DNA of 64,000 nucleotides from Artemisia argyi (GCA_030686995.1 CM060694.1:91006762-91070761); one strand, 5' to 3'; positions 21,895-35,545 are shown, counted from the stretch's first letter. A program made the numbers and translations. The notes: generated by a model from the letters alone, not told the origin.

Positions 21895-23329
21895 TGATGT
21901 GTTTCGAAAGCTTTAAATTTATAAGACTAATTTTACCATTTCTTTAATTCATAAAAGACATGGGTAAAGTATAACCCCTGTTTATAGTAAAGGTTTAAGG
22001 TAAGACCAGGTCATCCCAAGAGAATCGATTGTTCCTATAGTTAGCTAAAGGTAACAAAATTAGATTCCAATAATTGTCACTTATCACTAAAACCGTTTTC
22101 GTTGGATTTAAGATTTTTGAAATGTTTTCCAAATTGATATTAAAAATATGTTTGTCAAAGTCAGAGCACATAAGATGAATGAGCATATGTATCAATATAT
22201 CATAGACAATACTTGGACAAATCATAAAAGAAAAACATGACTGGTGATCTTGTAAACTAATATATCTCCTTGATGTAAAAGAATCTCCTTTCGGCCTATG
22301 ATCCTAGATACATAAACTGCATAAAGTATGGTCCAAGCATGAAATATCAAATATGTATTTCTCCTAACCAAGTCGCTAGACGTGAGGCCAGGTCTTAAAC
22401 ATGTTATGGTTAAGGTTATCATATGCTTTACTATCCAATTCTCACAAGTATAGCAATGACTCGTTATAGACAGACGATTCATAATATAATCAAGATAATT
22501 GCATCTTTCGACCTGTAAACAATTATAATGACCAATCAAGACATATGATAGGAGTCTAAACCATAATATATCAAATACATAAAGATAGTTTCAATAGTCA
22601 TAATACATAAACGGTTCAATTCATGGCAAAGATGCCTCTAACAAAAATAAGAGTACTACTCCATATTCATGTAAAAGTAAACTAAGTAGACAAGTGATGT
22701 TGTCATTATACCGAGTTTTCCAAGTGTGTTCACATTCCAACTGCTTGCTCCAAGTGTTTCTCCGGCTTTAGCTAGTGGTTTTGGTGCAAACCACTACTAA
22801 ACTGCTTCTTATGATCAAGTGTGGTACTTTGTTGAGGTGTGTCTTAGAGTCACGAATTGTGCCTTTATTTATAGTGTAAATGGAACCCTAACATGGCCCT
22901 GATCAGTTAATGCAAGCAAATGATTAGTCCCATCATTGAAGTAGCTTATTAATGTAGAAGATATAACTGTCATGTGAAGTACGCCGAGCATTTGATGTAA
23001 AATCGACTAGCTTTGTTTCGCGTAACCGCCGCTTTTATAATATACAATCGGCGCTCTTCATGTTTGACTCGTGTATATATAGTTGACCAAGAACACCCGT
23101 AAGCGGCACTCTTTATCCTTATAAGCGGCGTGCTTTAGTCCAAACTATGTCTTTTTCCTTATATGTCCATAAAGTCATCATTTTCTTGTGTTTCTTGTAC
23201 TTTTCTCCAATAAATCGTCCTGCACATATATTTTCATATTAAGTACCAAAAGTCCTAATATCATGGTTATTTTATCATATATTTCACATAATATCGGGGG
23301 TAAAAATATGAATAATACGAGATTTATCA
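21895..23329 (-). repeat. 3' LTR of H (1435 bp, full length)
   Basis: Plus-strand ends are TGATGTGTTTCG and CGAGATTTATCA. It is homologous to 58930-60106 but keeps about 261 bp (22836-23096) that the other copy has lost. The kept part holds the TATA box and several GGCG motifs. Confidence 0.9.
22866..22873 (-). promoter_or_regulatory. TATA box in H 3' LTR
   Basis: The minus strand reads CTATAAATAAAGG. It lies inside the segment deleted from the H 5' LTR. Confidence 0.5.
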
Positions 23330-23467
23330 AATTCCCACATACTTAAACCAATGCTTGCCCTCAAGCATATAAAAATTGTCTTTTAAAAATCAAGTCTCAT
23401 ATAAGTTTCAAATATATTTATGTATATCCAAGACAACCAAGAATAACATGACATGTTCCGCATGAAA

Positions 23468-23545
<78 letters not shown>

Positions 23546-24994
23546 CACTCAAGCACTCATAGAAATAGTTTTTGGTGTGTGATTCACTCTTATAGCTCAG
23601 TCATAACTTATAGATTTTCCATATGCTTGTAAAAAGAAACAAAACTGCACCGACATGGCGTAAGCACCAAGTATAAATATCAAAGAGGACTTTTATTCGG
23701 TTTAAGGGTTATAAGGTATGGATTAGACATGGGAATTTTTTAGTGTAAAACTTAAGTCGGGAAATCATAATACTCTTTATCCTCTCTTTTTTTTTCTTTT
23801 TTTAACGATATTATAACAAACATAAAGCGTGCACTCTTCATAATCATCGTAATTGGTATCTTATTTCTCATATATATTCCAATCTTATATTTCCGACTAA
23901 GCAACATATTTTTATTTATTTTTCTTGGTGTATAAATAGAAACGAAAAGTTTAAGGCTCAGAAGGTGTATCTAATGGATAATAGCACTAAAAGTGAGTGC
24001 TAAACGGTTAAATTTTGATTAGAAAACGGATGGCTTATTTTTGGTGTATTTCCTAATTTTCGCCTCTTATCATATAAAAATACTTATATCACACGAATGT
24101 GATCTCACTGCAGTCTCATAATGATTTCTAATACAAGTTCTAGAATCACATATATTATCGGCACACTCATAAACAAAGAAATCAAGCATAGAAGGTATAT
24201 GCCGATATAGGCTCGAATTCCTCACATTTATAGTGGTAATGATCATGAAATGTGCAAATAATATCATTAATCCCGATTTAGACTTCTTACGATTGTCTCG
24301 GATACGTTTTCTTTAAAATCTTTTAGTTATTTTCAATTTTATAATACCCCTGTAATCGGCGTACATTACTAGAATGTGCGTCGGTCTTTCATTATAACCT
24401 CGGCGTTCTTTTGCCAAAAGCGGCGCTTTTTATGCAACATTATTGTAATAGTTTTAAAAAAATTTCATGTTTTAGCATAAGTTTTAATTTATTTTTCAAG
24501 TTATCTTCCCCCCATACTTAAGTTAAGCATTGTCCCTAATGCTTTAGAATTAAAAATAAAGTATAATGGGAAAAATAAAGGATAACGGTACTTCCCGGGT
24601 ATGTTTTGTTTCTGCCCGAGGATTCTTCAAGTTTTTGTCCACCTTTTGGATCATTCTTTCTCATCCTGTATTCATACATCATTCAACAAACAATTTCCAC
24701 AAAATATGTAATGTGAGACCACACATTACGTTAGTTATTATAAATATAGATAATAAGAGTTAAATCAAATTGTTCAAGCTTCGGCAACCATTGTGGCCAT
24801 CGTGGTGGTGGTGGTGCAAGTGTTTCAAATTGTTTTGTGCTTGGGTAACAACAGAGGTACCCCCTGTATAGACCATAAATTTTGTTTAGAACATGTTTGA
24901 AATTGTTTCAAATAAAGACCAGCATGCTGGTCATCATCATGCTGAACCACGCCGTGTTTATCCAGAAACCCCGGCGGGTTTTCAGTCCTGCACT
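23330..24994 (-). other. 3' non-coding region of H with polypurine-type motifs
   Basis: No supportable ORF. Next to the LTR the minus strand reads GGTTTAAGTATGTGGGAATT, the likely polypurine region (23330-23349). A second, similar motif, GGGACAATGCTTAACTTAAG followed by TATGGGGGG, lies at 24505-24537. A (TA)n tract occupies 23475-23542. GGCG motifs lie at about 24356, 24402 and 24418. Confidence 0.65.
23475..23542. repeat. (TA)n microsatellite
   Basis: About 34 TA repeats in the 3' region of H, next to a short GTGTGT run. Confidence 0.97.
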
Positions 24995-27166
24995 TCATTC
25001 TTCCATCATATCCAAGGGCTCTACTTCCGTTGCTTTAGGAAGTCCCTTGATCATTCCAGTCTCATCATCCTTTAAATATCCAAAACTCCTTAATTCCACA
25101 GAGTTGCACAGGATTGGCTTGCCAAACAGCTCCATCTCTTCCTTTTTGAACAATTCCATATTCCTTGCTATCCTAGAAACCAGTTGTCCACAACAAATTC
25201 TTGAACCTCCAGCAGTCACAGCTTGGTAACACAAATGCAGGGCAATCAACCATGTTAAATTCAGCCCACTCAAGTCCTTGTCCCTCACGTACACATACAT
25301 TATAAATAGCTCAGGATCCAGCACATATTGCTCAAAATACTCTCTATGAAAAATAGATTTCACCAGAATTTTGTGAAGAATTTGCAATACAGGATCCTTG
25401 ATTTTCCACACCCTTTTCCTGCCATACACTCTCACATCCTTCCCACTTATCTCTTTCCAGAACTTATCTCCATCAAACTCTCCTGTTCTTCCTCCTTCAA
25501 CTACCAACCTTTCCAACTTTTCATTCTGCAGTTCCTTTTTAGTGTACAAAGCTAACAATTTCCCAAACTCAAACAAAGTTATTCTTCTCTCAACTCCTCC
25601 AAGTCTGAATTTCATGAAGGTTCCAGTCTTAGCTTCCTCATCAGAAATATCCTGCTTAACTCTCAATGAACTAAAGAACTCCAAGAACCTTTCAATATAT
25701 ATTGGTTCCCTGATTTCAACAGCTTTCCTCGACATCTGGGATGTCGCAAATTCATCCCCTATCACCTTCTTCCTCTTCACCACTACTGCTTCCATCATCA
25801 TCTCTTCCATCTGTGCCACCACTCTTACTGCTACTGCTCTCTTCATCCTCTTCTTGTTCTTGTGAGGCAGGTGTGTTTTCATTCTCATCATGCTCAGTGA
25901 TGCTTGTGGGTCTGTACTCTCCCATGTCAATGTTGTGGACTTTCCCAACTCTTCCAGCAATAATGCATACCTGTCAGAGTGGTACATAATCCTATCAACC
26001 TTTTTCTCTACCATTCCTAGCCTCAACTCTATTCCATCAACTCTTTCAACCAAACTGCTCTTTCTTGCTCTAGGTGGTTGTGGTGGTCTCACAACTCCAG
26101 GGTCAGCAGTGTCAGGCTTCAACCTGCCCCTTTCATCCACTAATTCTTTTAAAGTTACATTGTCGGATGCCTTGTAAGCTGTGGGTGCAGAGTATGTTGC
26201 CATGGTCTCCTCAGTGAATACTCCAAGACCCTTAGCCAACCTTGTGATCAGATGACCACACATCAACTCACTATCACTCTGACTCCCCTTTCCTTTCTTC
26301 TTCAACCAGTGAGCCACAACCCAATAGACATTTGCATATTCACCCATATTCTTCTTTTCAAACAAACTCAATAACCAGAATTCCATCTTCTGAATTTTAT
26401 CAAAACCAGTTGTTCTCTGGCAAAGCAAATAAACAATCAACTTATGCAGGACCCTCAAAACAATCCTCTTAATGGTGCTTACCTTGCTCTTTGATAAAAT
26501 CAAACTATCCTCAGAACTTACCCTGATCCAGAATTCATTCAATGCCTCAGTAGTTATCTTAATCTCATTCCTAACTCCACCTATGAAATAATCTTCAAAA
26601 TACTCATCCTCCAGATTTTCTTCTGTGTATAATCCTAAGGCTACACCAAAATTTGCCAGTGTCATAGAATGCTTCTTTCCTCCCAGCCTAAAGAATATAC
26701 TCTTGTCAGTCATTATCTTATCATCACCTAATGTCTCATCAAAACTGAATGTAGAATAAAACTCCAGACACAACTCCTTATAAATATTCTCCCTTATATC
26801 AAACACTTTCCTCCAGGCTTCAGATTCAAATAACACCTCATTATCATCTTCTGCATTCACCAACCTAATAATCAACATCTCCTCAATTTCTTCAGCACAA
26901 CCAGCTTTGTTCAAGACCTCCCAATTAAGCAGATATGGGGCATATGGGCTCTTCTGATATAGGGTACTTAGAACCTTGTTATATTCTCTTCTTGCCTCAG
27001 CATTGCAAGTCCTCCAGAGCAGACGAGGGTGAGAAATTGTAGGCATCAACAATTCCTCTGTAGTTAAAGTCTCCTTCCTTCTTTTTGATTGCCTTAGCCC
27101 TGATGGTCCAACCTCATCATCATTCCTAGCAATTTTAGTCTTTAAACATGCACAAACAAGCAACAT
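24995..27166 (-). pseudogene. Double ATHILA-like ORF of H (two related domains, frameshift-fused)
   Basis: A 723-codon open frame. Residues about 117-322 and 480-677 are two diverged copies of one domain. Both have an E/A-IRE-IY start, an F-RLGG-ITL-EFG-LGLYT-like block, a FW-I block, VLRVLHKLIV versus VLQILHKILV, a Trp-Leu helix and CGHLITRLAK versus CGQLVSRIAR. The domain resembles the ATHILA ORF-1 / plant retroelement family; biochemical function is unknown. Residues about 410-474 look out of frame. The alternative phase there encodes an acidic, Ser-rich tail ending in TGA at 25752-25754. This ORF is therefore best read as two ancestral ORFs joined by a small indel near residue 408. A host gene is unlikely given its place inside H. 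Confidence 0.7.
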
Positions 27167-28275
27167 TAGTTGTTAGAAAACTCAGACATCCAATGTGCAA
27201 TCAATTAAGCAAGTTTCAAGTAAACCGTGTTCAATTATTTCCAGAAAAACGACGGTTTTAAGAATAAAACCGGTGATTACGTGACAAAATTTTCAAACTT
27301 ATGAAAATGTTCTGCGGTTTTTAATAAAAGATCCGCGGTCTTGGCCTACAAGACCGGCGATTTTTATGTTCTGCACTCAAATCCTCTGTTCTATATTCAA
27401 GAACCATCTCATCTTATTAAGGCATAAATATTCTATCCTCAAATAGTCTCTATCATCTCAAAAGTAGTCTCGAGTATCAAAATGTTCATGTAAGAATAAC
27501 ATTAAAGCATCTTAAACTCAGAAATTATGCGTTCATGATCAATATATCTCCTCCTAAATGTTCATATCGCTTCCCCTATCATGTATTCTCACCCTAAGCT
27601 CATAAGCAAAGGCTTACATCAACCACATTATCCTCCTAACATGGTAATTGTTCACATTAGGGCACAGAAAATGCCTAAATATGAAAATGATCATAATTCT
27701 ATAACTAACTAAGGGGCAAACTTAAAAATCATGTAAAGCAACCTAAAATTAAGCATAAAACATCTAAAATTTAAAAACATCAAACCCTAAGTTTATAGAA
27801 ACCCTAATAAAATCTAACGAAAGATCAAGACAAGTATAAACTTACCCTCATTGTGTTGATATTGGTTTTTGTTTTTGAAAATTTTCCCAGATTGAACAAG
27901 AAGATCGTTGGTTTTGTATTGTGTGTGAGAGTTTTGGTGTTTTTCTTTTTAGTGCGTAAGGTAAAAATGTTTAGTTTTTTAGTTATAAAGACTTCCCTCG
28001 TTAAAAATTCGGCAATCTTAGTTAAAAGAGTGGCAATTTATTTCTGCAGTATTTTTACACATGCTTTGATCTTCCAGAGATAGATAAGTAATAAACTAAC
28101 AAACAAAAGCAAATAAATATACACAAAGGTTGTTCATTCATCTCTTATAAGAGGCATACTCATCAAGCATAAGCTTGAGATACAACTTATTCAAAATTAG
28201 AAAAATAACACAGAAAATAAAAGTTTAAGAAAGGAGCATTGTTTCAACTCCATTTTTGGGTATTACTTTGGTGTT
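27167..28275 (-). other. Spacer of H between its two ORFs
   Basis: About 1.1 kb of AT-rich sequence without a supportable frame. Near 27240-27370 it carries several GC motifs of the H type, such as GCGGTTTTTAATAAAAG, CCGCGG and CCGGCGATTTTTATG. Confidence 0.6.
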
Positions 28276-29298
28276 TCAGGCAGAAAAATGCTTTGGTGAC
28301 ATGATGTCACCCAGCTTGTAGGAATCAGTTGGTTTCCTCTTAGTGTGCTTAGTCTCAAAACCTTTTTCAAATCCATTGCCAAAGGGATCAACAATTTTAA
28401 TATTGACATGCCATTTTCTATCTCCTTCTCCTTTGGTAATACCTCCAGAATAGTTTGAAGTCCAATCCGTATTCTTGATAGATAATGGTAGTGCTCCAAG
28501 CAAAGCAGTAATCTTCTTCCATACACAAACATTTCTAAATGGATTTAGATACTCTTGTTCAGCCAATGCCTTTTCCATAGGGTCCTCATAATCATAAGAC
28601 TTAGGACGAATTGGTCCATAGATTGGTTTACCATTCTCATCCCTTTGCAGTTTCAAAATGGTGATGAACCACTCCATCAAAATTTGTTAACCTCTTCTTT
28701 CTTGTATCAAGTGTTGAACCCAAAGTATGCATGAAACTTCTTCCAACAATAAGTGGTACATTCTTGTCAATAGGAATATCAAGTAGCATAAAGTTGGCTA
28801 GGATAGTGTGGGTACTAACTTGACATAGAACATCTAGCAATCTTCCCATTGTCTCAGCTTGAGACATATCAAGCATCCTAATCTTATCAATCTTTGGTCT
28901 AACCTTCCCTCTTTCTAGCAACTCATAAATTTTGCAGGGCATCATATTTATGTTTGATCCAGTGTCAGCCAAAGCATAATAGGTTAGTTCACCTTCCAAA
29001 CTTATTGGAAACACAAAGTATCCTGGGTCATCAAGTTCCCTAAGTACTTTATACCCTCTAACTACATGTGTTGCAGCTTCTTCTTCACTTTCATCTTCTA
29101 CTTCCCCATCCATCTTAAGTCTATCCATGAGAATACTATCCAAAATCTTTTTGTGTTTGTCCGCATGTTTCAAGGTTTCAATGATTGGTCTTTTCTCATT
29201 CAGTAACATTATTCTAGCATACACATCAGCTTCCATTTCTTCTTTAGCTAGTTCATCCCTAGTTATGGGTCGGTTTATAGTTAATGAAGGTCCTTCAT
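28276..29298 (-). pseudogene. Retropepsin-like ORF of H, C-terminal part
   Basis: The frame entering from the X junction carries an active-type retropepsin motif DTGSNINMMP (the Asp codon is at 28964-28966), a flap region and a VPLIVGRSF second motif. A frameshift near 28650-28670, between VVHHHF and ILKLQRDENG, moves to a second frame that continues with GKPIYGPIRPK, a VCVWKKI block and a final DIMSPKHFSA, ending with TGA at 28276. The order matches Asteraceae retroelement proteins I remember. The N-terminal part lies beyond X at 57129-58173, and the first 366 bp here are duplicated there. Confidence 0.75.
28933..29298. repeat. 366-bp flanking duplication, left copy
   Basis: Same sequence as 57129-57494; I saw one difference (TTTATAGTTA here, TTTATGGTTA there). 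It is H coding sequence that includes the DTGS protease motif. Confidence 0.9.
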
Positions 29299-32200
29299 TG
29301 ATGAGTGCTCAAACACTCATCGTTTTTGATATATTTAAACTGCCAAAATGCACAAAAATAATAAAAAAGATATCAAAATACTTAAATTATCCCAGGGATT
29401 GTGTTTTATGTGTTTAAAAGCAAAATGCGCAAAAACAAAGAAAAAAACGTACAAAGTTTGTAGTATTGGCAGTTTCAGTCCCCCAAGTTTCAAAACTTGT
29501 CAATTTTAGTCCCTATGCATTTATTTTGAAATAAAAAGTCAACCCAAGGATTTAAAAGTAAAAAAAAATCAAAATATTACACTTGGGTTGCAAATTTTCC
29601 AAAATTACAAGTTTGATCCCTGAGATTTCAAATTTGGCAAAACAAGTCCCTGGGAATTTTGAAAATTGGAAAATTACAAAAATGATTCTTGGAGTTATGG
29701 TTATTGGCAACATTGGTCCTTATGGGTACTTTGGAGAAATTACCATTTCAGCCCCTCACTTTTTCCAAAATTACAAAATTGGTCCCTATGGCTAAAACAA
29801 TACCAACCGGACCCCTTTTGTTAATAAATAACCAAAACCAAACCCCATCTAATCCATCTCCAAAGCCCAGCCCACCAACAACATTAGCCCACCCCCTATA
29901 AACCATTTTAAATAATCCAAACGGTCAACGCATGTTTGACCCATCTTCTTCCCCAACAATACCGCGCAAAACCAGGAACAAATCCACCCCCCTCCTCACC
30001 TTTTCACCAACTCTACCCCCACAATTAATAGCCCTCACCTAATAAACCCACCACCATAAATGTCCTCACCTACACCCACCAATACCACTGAGACTTACCC
30101 CTTATAAATTTTGGCGGGAAAATGGCAATCTAGGGCTCAGAATCATCTTAGCATAATTGGACGATGGGGATTTGGTCCTTGGTCAACAAGGAGACACATG
30201 GAAGCTAGGAGGTCTTGTTTTAATGTCATAGTATAAGTAGTAAGGGATAGAAGCCATATGAGGCATGTATAACTTTAATTTAGTCTTTTTCATGTTTATT
30301 TTATGTAATGTAATCTGTTTTCAATTAATGAAAATGCAGTTCTAAGTTTATCTCTTAATTCTCAAATTCCAAGTTTCATAAAATTTTCAAGTTATAATTC
30401 AAGGTGTGTTAATGATCATTGGTTGTTTGTAAACTCTTATAAGCTCATACAGAAAGCTTGTAGAAGCTCAGTGAGCTTCTATATCAATCAAAAGCCAAGT
30501 TTTAGAAAATTATCAAATAAATCGAGAAAAATAAAAATAAAATAAAAAAATGAAAGGAAATGGGTGAATGAGCAAGGAGCACAGTATATTGTGGATGGCT
30601 GTGGGTTAGGTACCTCACGGGAGGGCATTAGGATTGGTTAACTTGGTTCTTTGGTCATTAACTGATAGCTTGGAAGGCTTATTTAAGCTTCACCTTTGAT
30701 TTTTACGCTCTTATATAGCTTAGTTGTTTACTACTGTTTAATTTACTTAGTTATTGCTTAATCTAGCAGTTGTAATCAGTTGGGTGTCTTACATGCTTAT
30801 TTGAACCTAGATTTCATCATTAACATCTGTTAAAGGGGTGTTTGGTTGGTGTCTGTTTGCATTGTTCCATTTGTTTAACTGTGCAAGTCTGTGTTTCTCT
30901 TAGTTGCTTAGGGTGTGTTAGAGTCTAATTGACCCAATTCTGAGCCTCAAACTCAGCCAAAGTCAAATTCACAACCAAGTGATCACCACAGTTAACTGTG
31001 GTGACTTTTGTACCCAAAGTCCATTAAACCTTTTCATAAATTTGGATTTCTGCTTAAATTAGTTATATTATACCATAACTAAACAAGTTTGATCATTAAA
31101 CCAGCAATTCAAGTTCATAAAAGTCAAATCTTACAATTTCTCTAAAAGTCAAAAGTACCATATGCAGATTTTTGCCAAAATGGCATGAATTGATTTGAAT
31201 TTTGTGTTGTGATTCTAGGTCTGAAAATTGTTGTGCTTTAACTCTACCAGTAGTCTTTTTGATTTTCAAGTTGGTTACATTTTAGTGAATTTTTCTTAAT
31301 GGCAAAAATGCCCTTGGAAGACACTTGCAGGGCAAAGTAGTGCCCTGCACATCAGCTACTCAGTTCACTCACCACTCAGTGGGTCCCACACCTCAGACTT
31401 TGCACCATTCAACCCCCCTCCTACCCAGGAACAAGGGTTGACCTTTAGTTTGACCTTCAGACCAGTGGACCCCACCTTATTTGGACCCCAAAGTCTGTCC
31501 CCAGGACTGACTCAGAACCAATTAAGCCAAGTGCTTATTTTGGTATTTTGGCTTATTTCTTTGGCTTATTTGTGTATTAATTGTTTAAGTTTGTTCATTG
31601 AACTTGTTTACATCTGTTTTCACCAAAGTGGACCCCACATTTGCTCATTTGAGCTTATTTCACTTCTGGTCAATAAAAGTCAACTGTTGAGGCTATAAGC
31701 ACTTCAAGTGCTTATTTCCTTGACCTCATTCAAAGTCACTTCACAAAAGTCGTCTAATAAGTTGTAATAAGCAGTTTGGAAAAAGAAAATCTCAAATAAG
31801 CCCAACTTAATAGAAGTGATAGCTTCTATTTAAGCCATTTGGCTTATTCATCAGCTTATTTATAAGCAAATTCCATATTTACAATTTTCCTAGGCTTCTG
31901 GTGTGTTAAAACTATTTCTGTAAATTTTTCAGATTTTTCTTTTATCATTTACTACTTTTCTTAATTTAAAATAGTTTTTAGTAATTAATAAATAGTTATT
32001 AATTAATAATAATTAATTAGTAAATTAGAAAAATATAATTTAAATTTTAAAATTAAATTTTAGTTATTTTTAAGTTTTCCAAATTTTATTTTCACTTTTC
32101 TAGTGTAATTTAATAATTAATTAGAATTTAGGGTATTTTAAATAATTAATAAATAATTAATAAATAGTTAATAATTAGTAATAATTAATTAAATAGTCTT

Positions 32201-32775
32201 AAAATTATATTTTCATTTCTAAAAATAAGTTTTATAGTATTTTAGATTTTTCTAAGTTTAATTTTTACTTTTCCAAGTTAATTTCATATTTATTTATAAT
32301 TTAGGTTAATTAAAAGTAATTAGAAAAATAGTATTTAATTAATAGTAATTATTAAAATAGTGTAAAAATTAATTTTAAATTTCCAAAAATTTTCTCTTAT
32401 TATTAGGTTTGTAAAAAGTAAATTTTCATACCAGTAGCCTTTCCAGATCACCGTTCTCACATTTTTGTACGTTTGTCCACGTCTTCGGCAAACGTACGGT
32501 TTTTAAGTTTTAGGTGATTTCTTCTCGATCTAAGTTCCAGTAATCATTCAAATAGCTTTCCTAAGCGATTTTTGTTAATAATTTCCAAATAATTGTGATC
32601 ATAACCCCTTTCTATGAATAACACCCGATTACGAATACGCTAAAGTTACATTTCACACCTCAACGGGATTTAACGACCCGGTGATACATTATATTACCCG
32701 GAGTATTGATCTAGGCTATTTGACTTAGTTGACCATTCTTTGGTTAATATAAGTTAGGTGGTTCGGGCTCAATCA
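29299..32775 (+). repeat. 5' LTR of X (3477 bp)
   Basis: Begins TGATGAGTGCTC and ends GGCTCAATCA. A possible TATA box (TATAAATT) is at 30103-30110. The 31950-32400 stretch is extremely AT-rich (TTAATTA words). Compared with the 3' LTR it lacks about 30 bp near 30190 and about 26 bp near 31370, and shows scattered substitutions. Small frames inside it are chance. Confidence 0.92.
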
Positions 32776-32780
32776 ATTTA

Positions 32781-32798
32781 TGGCGTCGCTGCCGGGGA
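32781..32798 (+). promoter_or_regulatory. Primer binding site of X
   Basis: TGGCGTCGCTGCCGGGGA, two mismatches from the perfect tRNA-Asp complement in M, five bases after the LTR end. Confidence 0.8.
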
Positions 32799-33079
32799 GG
32801 CGTGCGCGTTTCTGTAGCATTTTTCGAGATTAGTGTTATCTCACCTCACTCACTGTACAAATACCATCACTTGTGAATATTTTCAAAATCAAAATACATA
32901 AAAAAGTCATTGACACTTTTCCTAAAGTGTTAAAACACCAAAAAAAGTAAAAAAACAACAAAACCATATCGTAACGTTTTCTGATTCGGTTTTCTTTTAA
33001 GGTGATTCTTAAAGAGAAACGAATCTGGATTACGGGACGATAACAAAAATATTGTCCAAAAAGTTTTTATCCCTAGTGC

Positions 33080-35545
33080 ATGCGCACTCGTTCTTCAAGG
33101 TCCACTAGCCCATTACGTGAGTTGGTTCGGAAACCTCGAAGACCTCGTAGACGTTCTGCACCAACAGTCGGATCTGAGATCCGTACTGTTCCACCTCCAG
33201 CTATCATCATGGCAGCTGAACCCACTATGAACGAGCTTCTCCAAGCACCCGTCGAGGGTTACGGAGATGCTATCGTTGTTCCAACAATCATGGCCGATAA
33301 TTTTGAGCTTAAAACAGGATTAATAAATCTGGCCACATCACGTCAATTCTACGGTTATGAGAGGGACGATCCTCAAGATCACATTCGATGGTTCAATAAA
33401 ATCACTTACAGCATCAAATGCAAAGATGTCCCCTGTGATGCAATCAAACTTCTTCTCTTCCCATTCTCCCTGGAGGGACAAGCCCGGATTTGGCTTGAAA
33501 AGCAACCTCCACGATCTATTGAGACATGGGAAGATCTTGTGAAAAAGTTCGTGAATGAATTCTTTCCTCCTTCCAAAACCACAAGTCTCAAGAACGAGAT
33601 CATGAAATTCATGCAGAAATTTGATGAATCCTTTAGTGAGGCATGGGATCGTTACAAGGAATTGCTCCGAAAATGCCCTCACCACGGTTTCTTTGATCTC
33701 ATGACACTTGATACTTCCTACAATGGTGTAAGCCAATCCGATCAAGACTCTCTAAATGCCTCCGCTGGAGGTAACTTCTTGAATCGCACCACAAAGGAAG
33801 CTTTAGCGATCATAAAGAATAAATCTAAGGTCCGCATTCCCCGAAGCAGATCGGTTGTTTCCCAAAGGGATGTTGTTCCTTCTTCCTCATCGCCCGTGGC
33901 TCAGTCTAGCACCGATGCTAGACTCGACAAACTCACGGAAGCTGTCCATGCATTTGTTCTCGCCCAAAGCAAGAAAGATTCTTCTCCTTGTCCACAAGCT
34001 GAAATCAAAAAGATAGAAGTTTGTGTCACCTGTGGTGGTCCACATTCATATTATAATTGCACTGCCACTGAAGGCAATCCATTCGAGGTAAATGCAATAG
34101 CCGGCAATTCCAACCAAGGAGGTAACCAATACCGTCCTCAAGTGGAACCAAATTACCGGGCTAGCAATCAGGGTGGACCACCCGGTTATCCTCAAAATCC
34201 AAATAGGTTTAATCCTAATCCACCAAGGGGGCCTAATTTGTAAAATCAAAATCCTGCCCCCGTCAATCAGTACCCACCCCAAAGGGGTAATCAAGGGTAT
34301 TCAGCTCCAAATTATCAAGATCCCCTCCCAAACGACCTCAATAACTACATCAAAGTTAATGAGACCAAAATGAGGGCAATGCAAAATCAAATCTCAAATT
34401 TGAAAAATGATTTCCAATCATCAATAACCAAACAGGGTCAAGAGCTGAAGAGTGAGTTGATGCAAACAAACAACAAAATTGATCAAAATCAAGGCAAGAT
34501 TGAAAATATGCTTGCCAGTCTTATGAATCATCTCACTCCACCCTCTACATTAGGAGGTCTCCCGGCTAATACAGTTGTTAACCCCAAGGGTGAACTCGAA
34601 GCTATTACTACACGAAGTGGTAAAGCTTATGAAGAGCCTCCAGTTCCTCCTATGCCTCCTCCTCTTTATCCCGAGGAAGTTGAAATTGAGCCTGAGGCAA
34701 CCACGGACAAGGTGCAATTTACTAGCCCACGAAGTACCGCACACGTCCACCCTCAGGTTGTTCCAGAAATAGTACCAAAATCTGGACTTGTACCAAAACC
34801 GGGAGTTGTATTTGAACCATCAACAACTCCTGGAGAAAACCCTAAATCCAAACCTTCACTACCATACCCGTCAAGACTTAATGAGCAAAAGCTCCGCGAA
34901 AAGGCTAGTCACCAAATGGATAAGTTTTATCAAATCTTTCAAGATTTGCACTTTGACGTTAGCCTCGCGGATGCTATCATCCTGATGCCCAAATTCGCAT
35001 CGATGATCAAGAACTTGTTAAGCAACAAGGAAAATTTGTACAAAATGGCAAAGACTCCATTGAACGAAAACTGCTCAGCAGTTATCTTAAAGAAGCTTCC
35101 TAAGAAGCTTGGAGACCCTGGGAGATTTCTCATTCCATGTGTTTTCCCTGGGATGGTTGAATGCTTCGCCTTAGCTGATCTTGGCGCTAGCATCAACCTG
35201 ATGCCTTACTCAGTGTGGGAGAAACTCTCTCTTCCCCAACTTACTCCTACGTGCATGACTCTCGAGCTTGCCGACCGTTCAATCTCTAATCCTCTCGGCA
35301 TTGCCGAAGATGTATTCGTGAAAGTAGGAAAGTTCCATTTCCCCGCTGACTTCGTTGTTGTTAAGTTCGATGCTGACCCACGAGTTCCTCTCATTCTTGG
35401 GAGAGGATTCTTAAGGACGGGTCGTGCGTTGATTGATGTGCACGAAGAGGAAATAACTCTTCGTGTTGGTAATGAAGCTGTAACCTTTAACCTCGATCAA
35501 ACTTTGAGGTACTCCTCTAATTATGATGCCGAAACGGTTAACTGA
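33080..35545 (+). pseudogene. gag: Gag-protease of X
   Basis: One frame with a single internal TAA (34241-34243), ending at a TGA (35543-35545) after which the same phase continues. The start MRTRSSRSTSP is in the same context as in Y. Domains: retrotransposon-gag core at about residues 85-240, a CVTCGGPHSYYNC zinc knuckle near residue 314, a Gln/Asn/Pro-rich segment containing the TAA, a helical segment, an ITTRSGK motif, and retropepsin with [13 protein letters not shown] and a VPLILGRGF second motif. Gag packages RNA and the protease matures the polyprotein. The two stops would give only truncated Gag. Confidence 0.92.

Noticed and set aside
24995..27166. The 723-codon ORF as a host gene
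   Set aside because: It lies between the LTRs of H, has two ATHILA-like domains and an apparent frameshift, and shows no sign of host gene structure.
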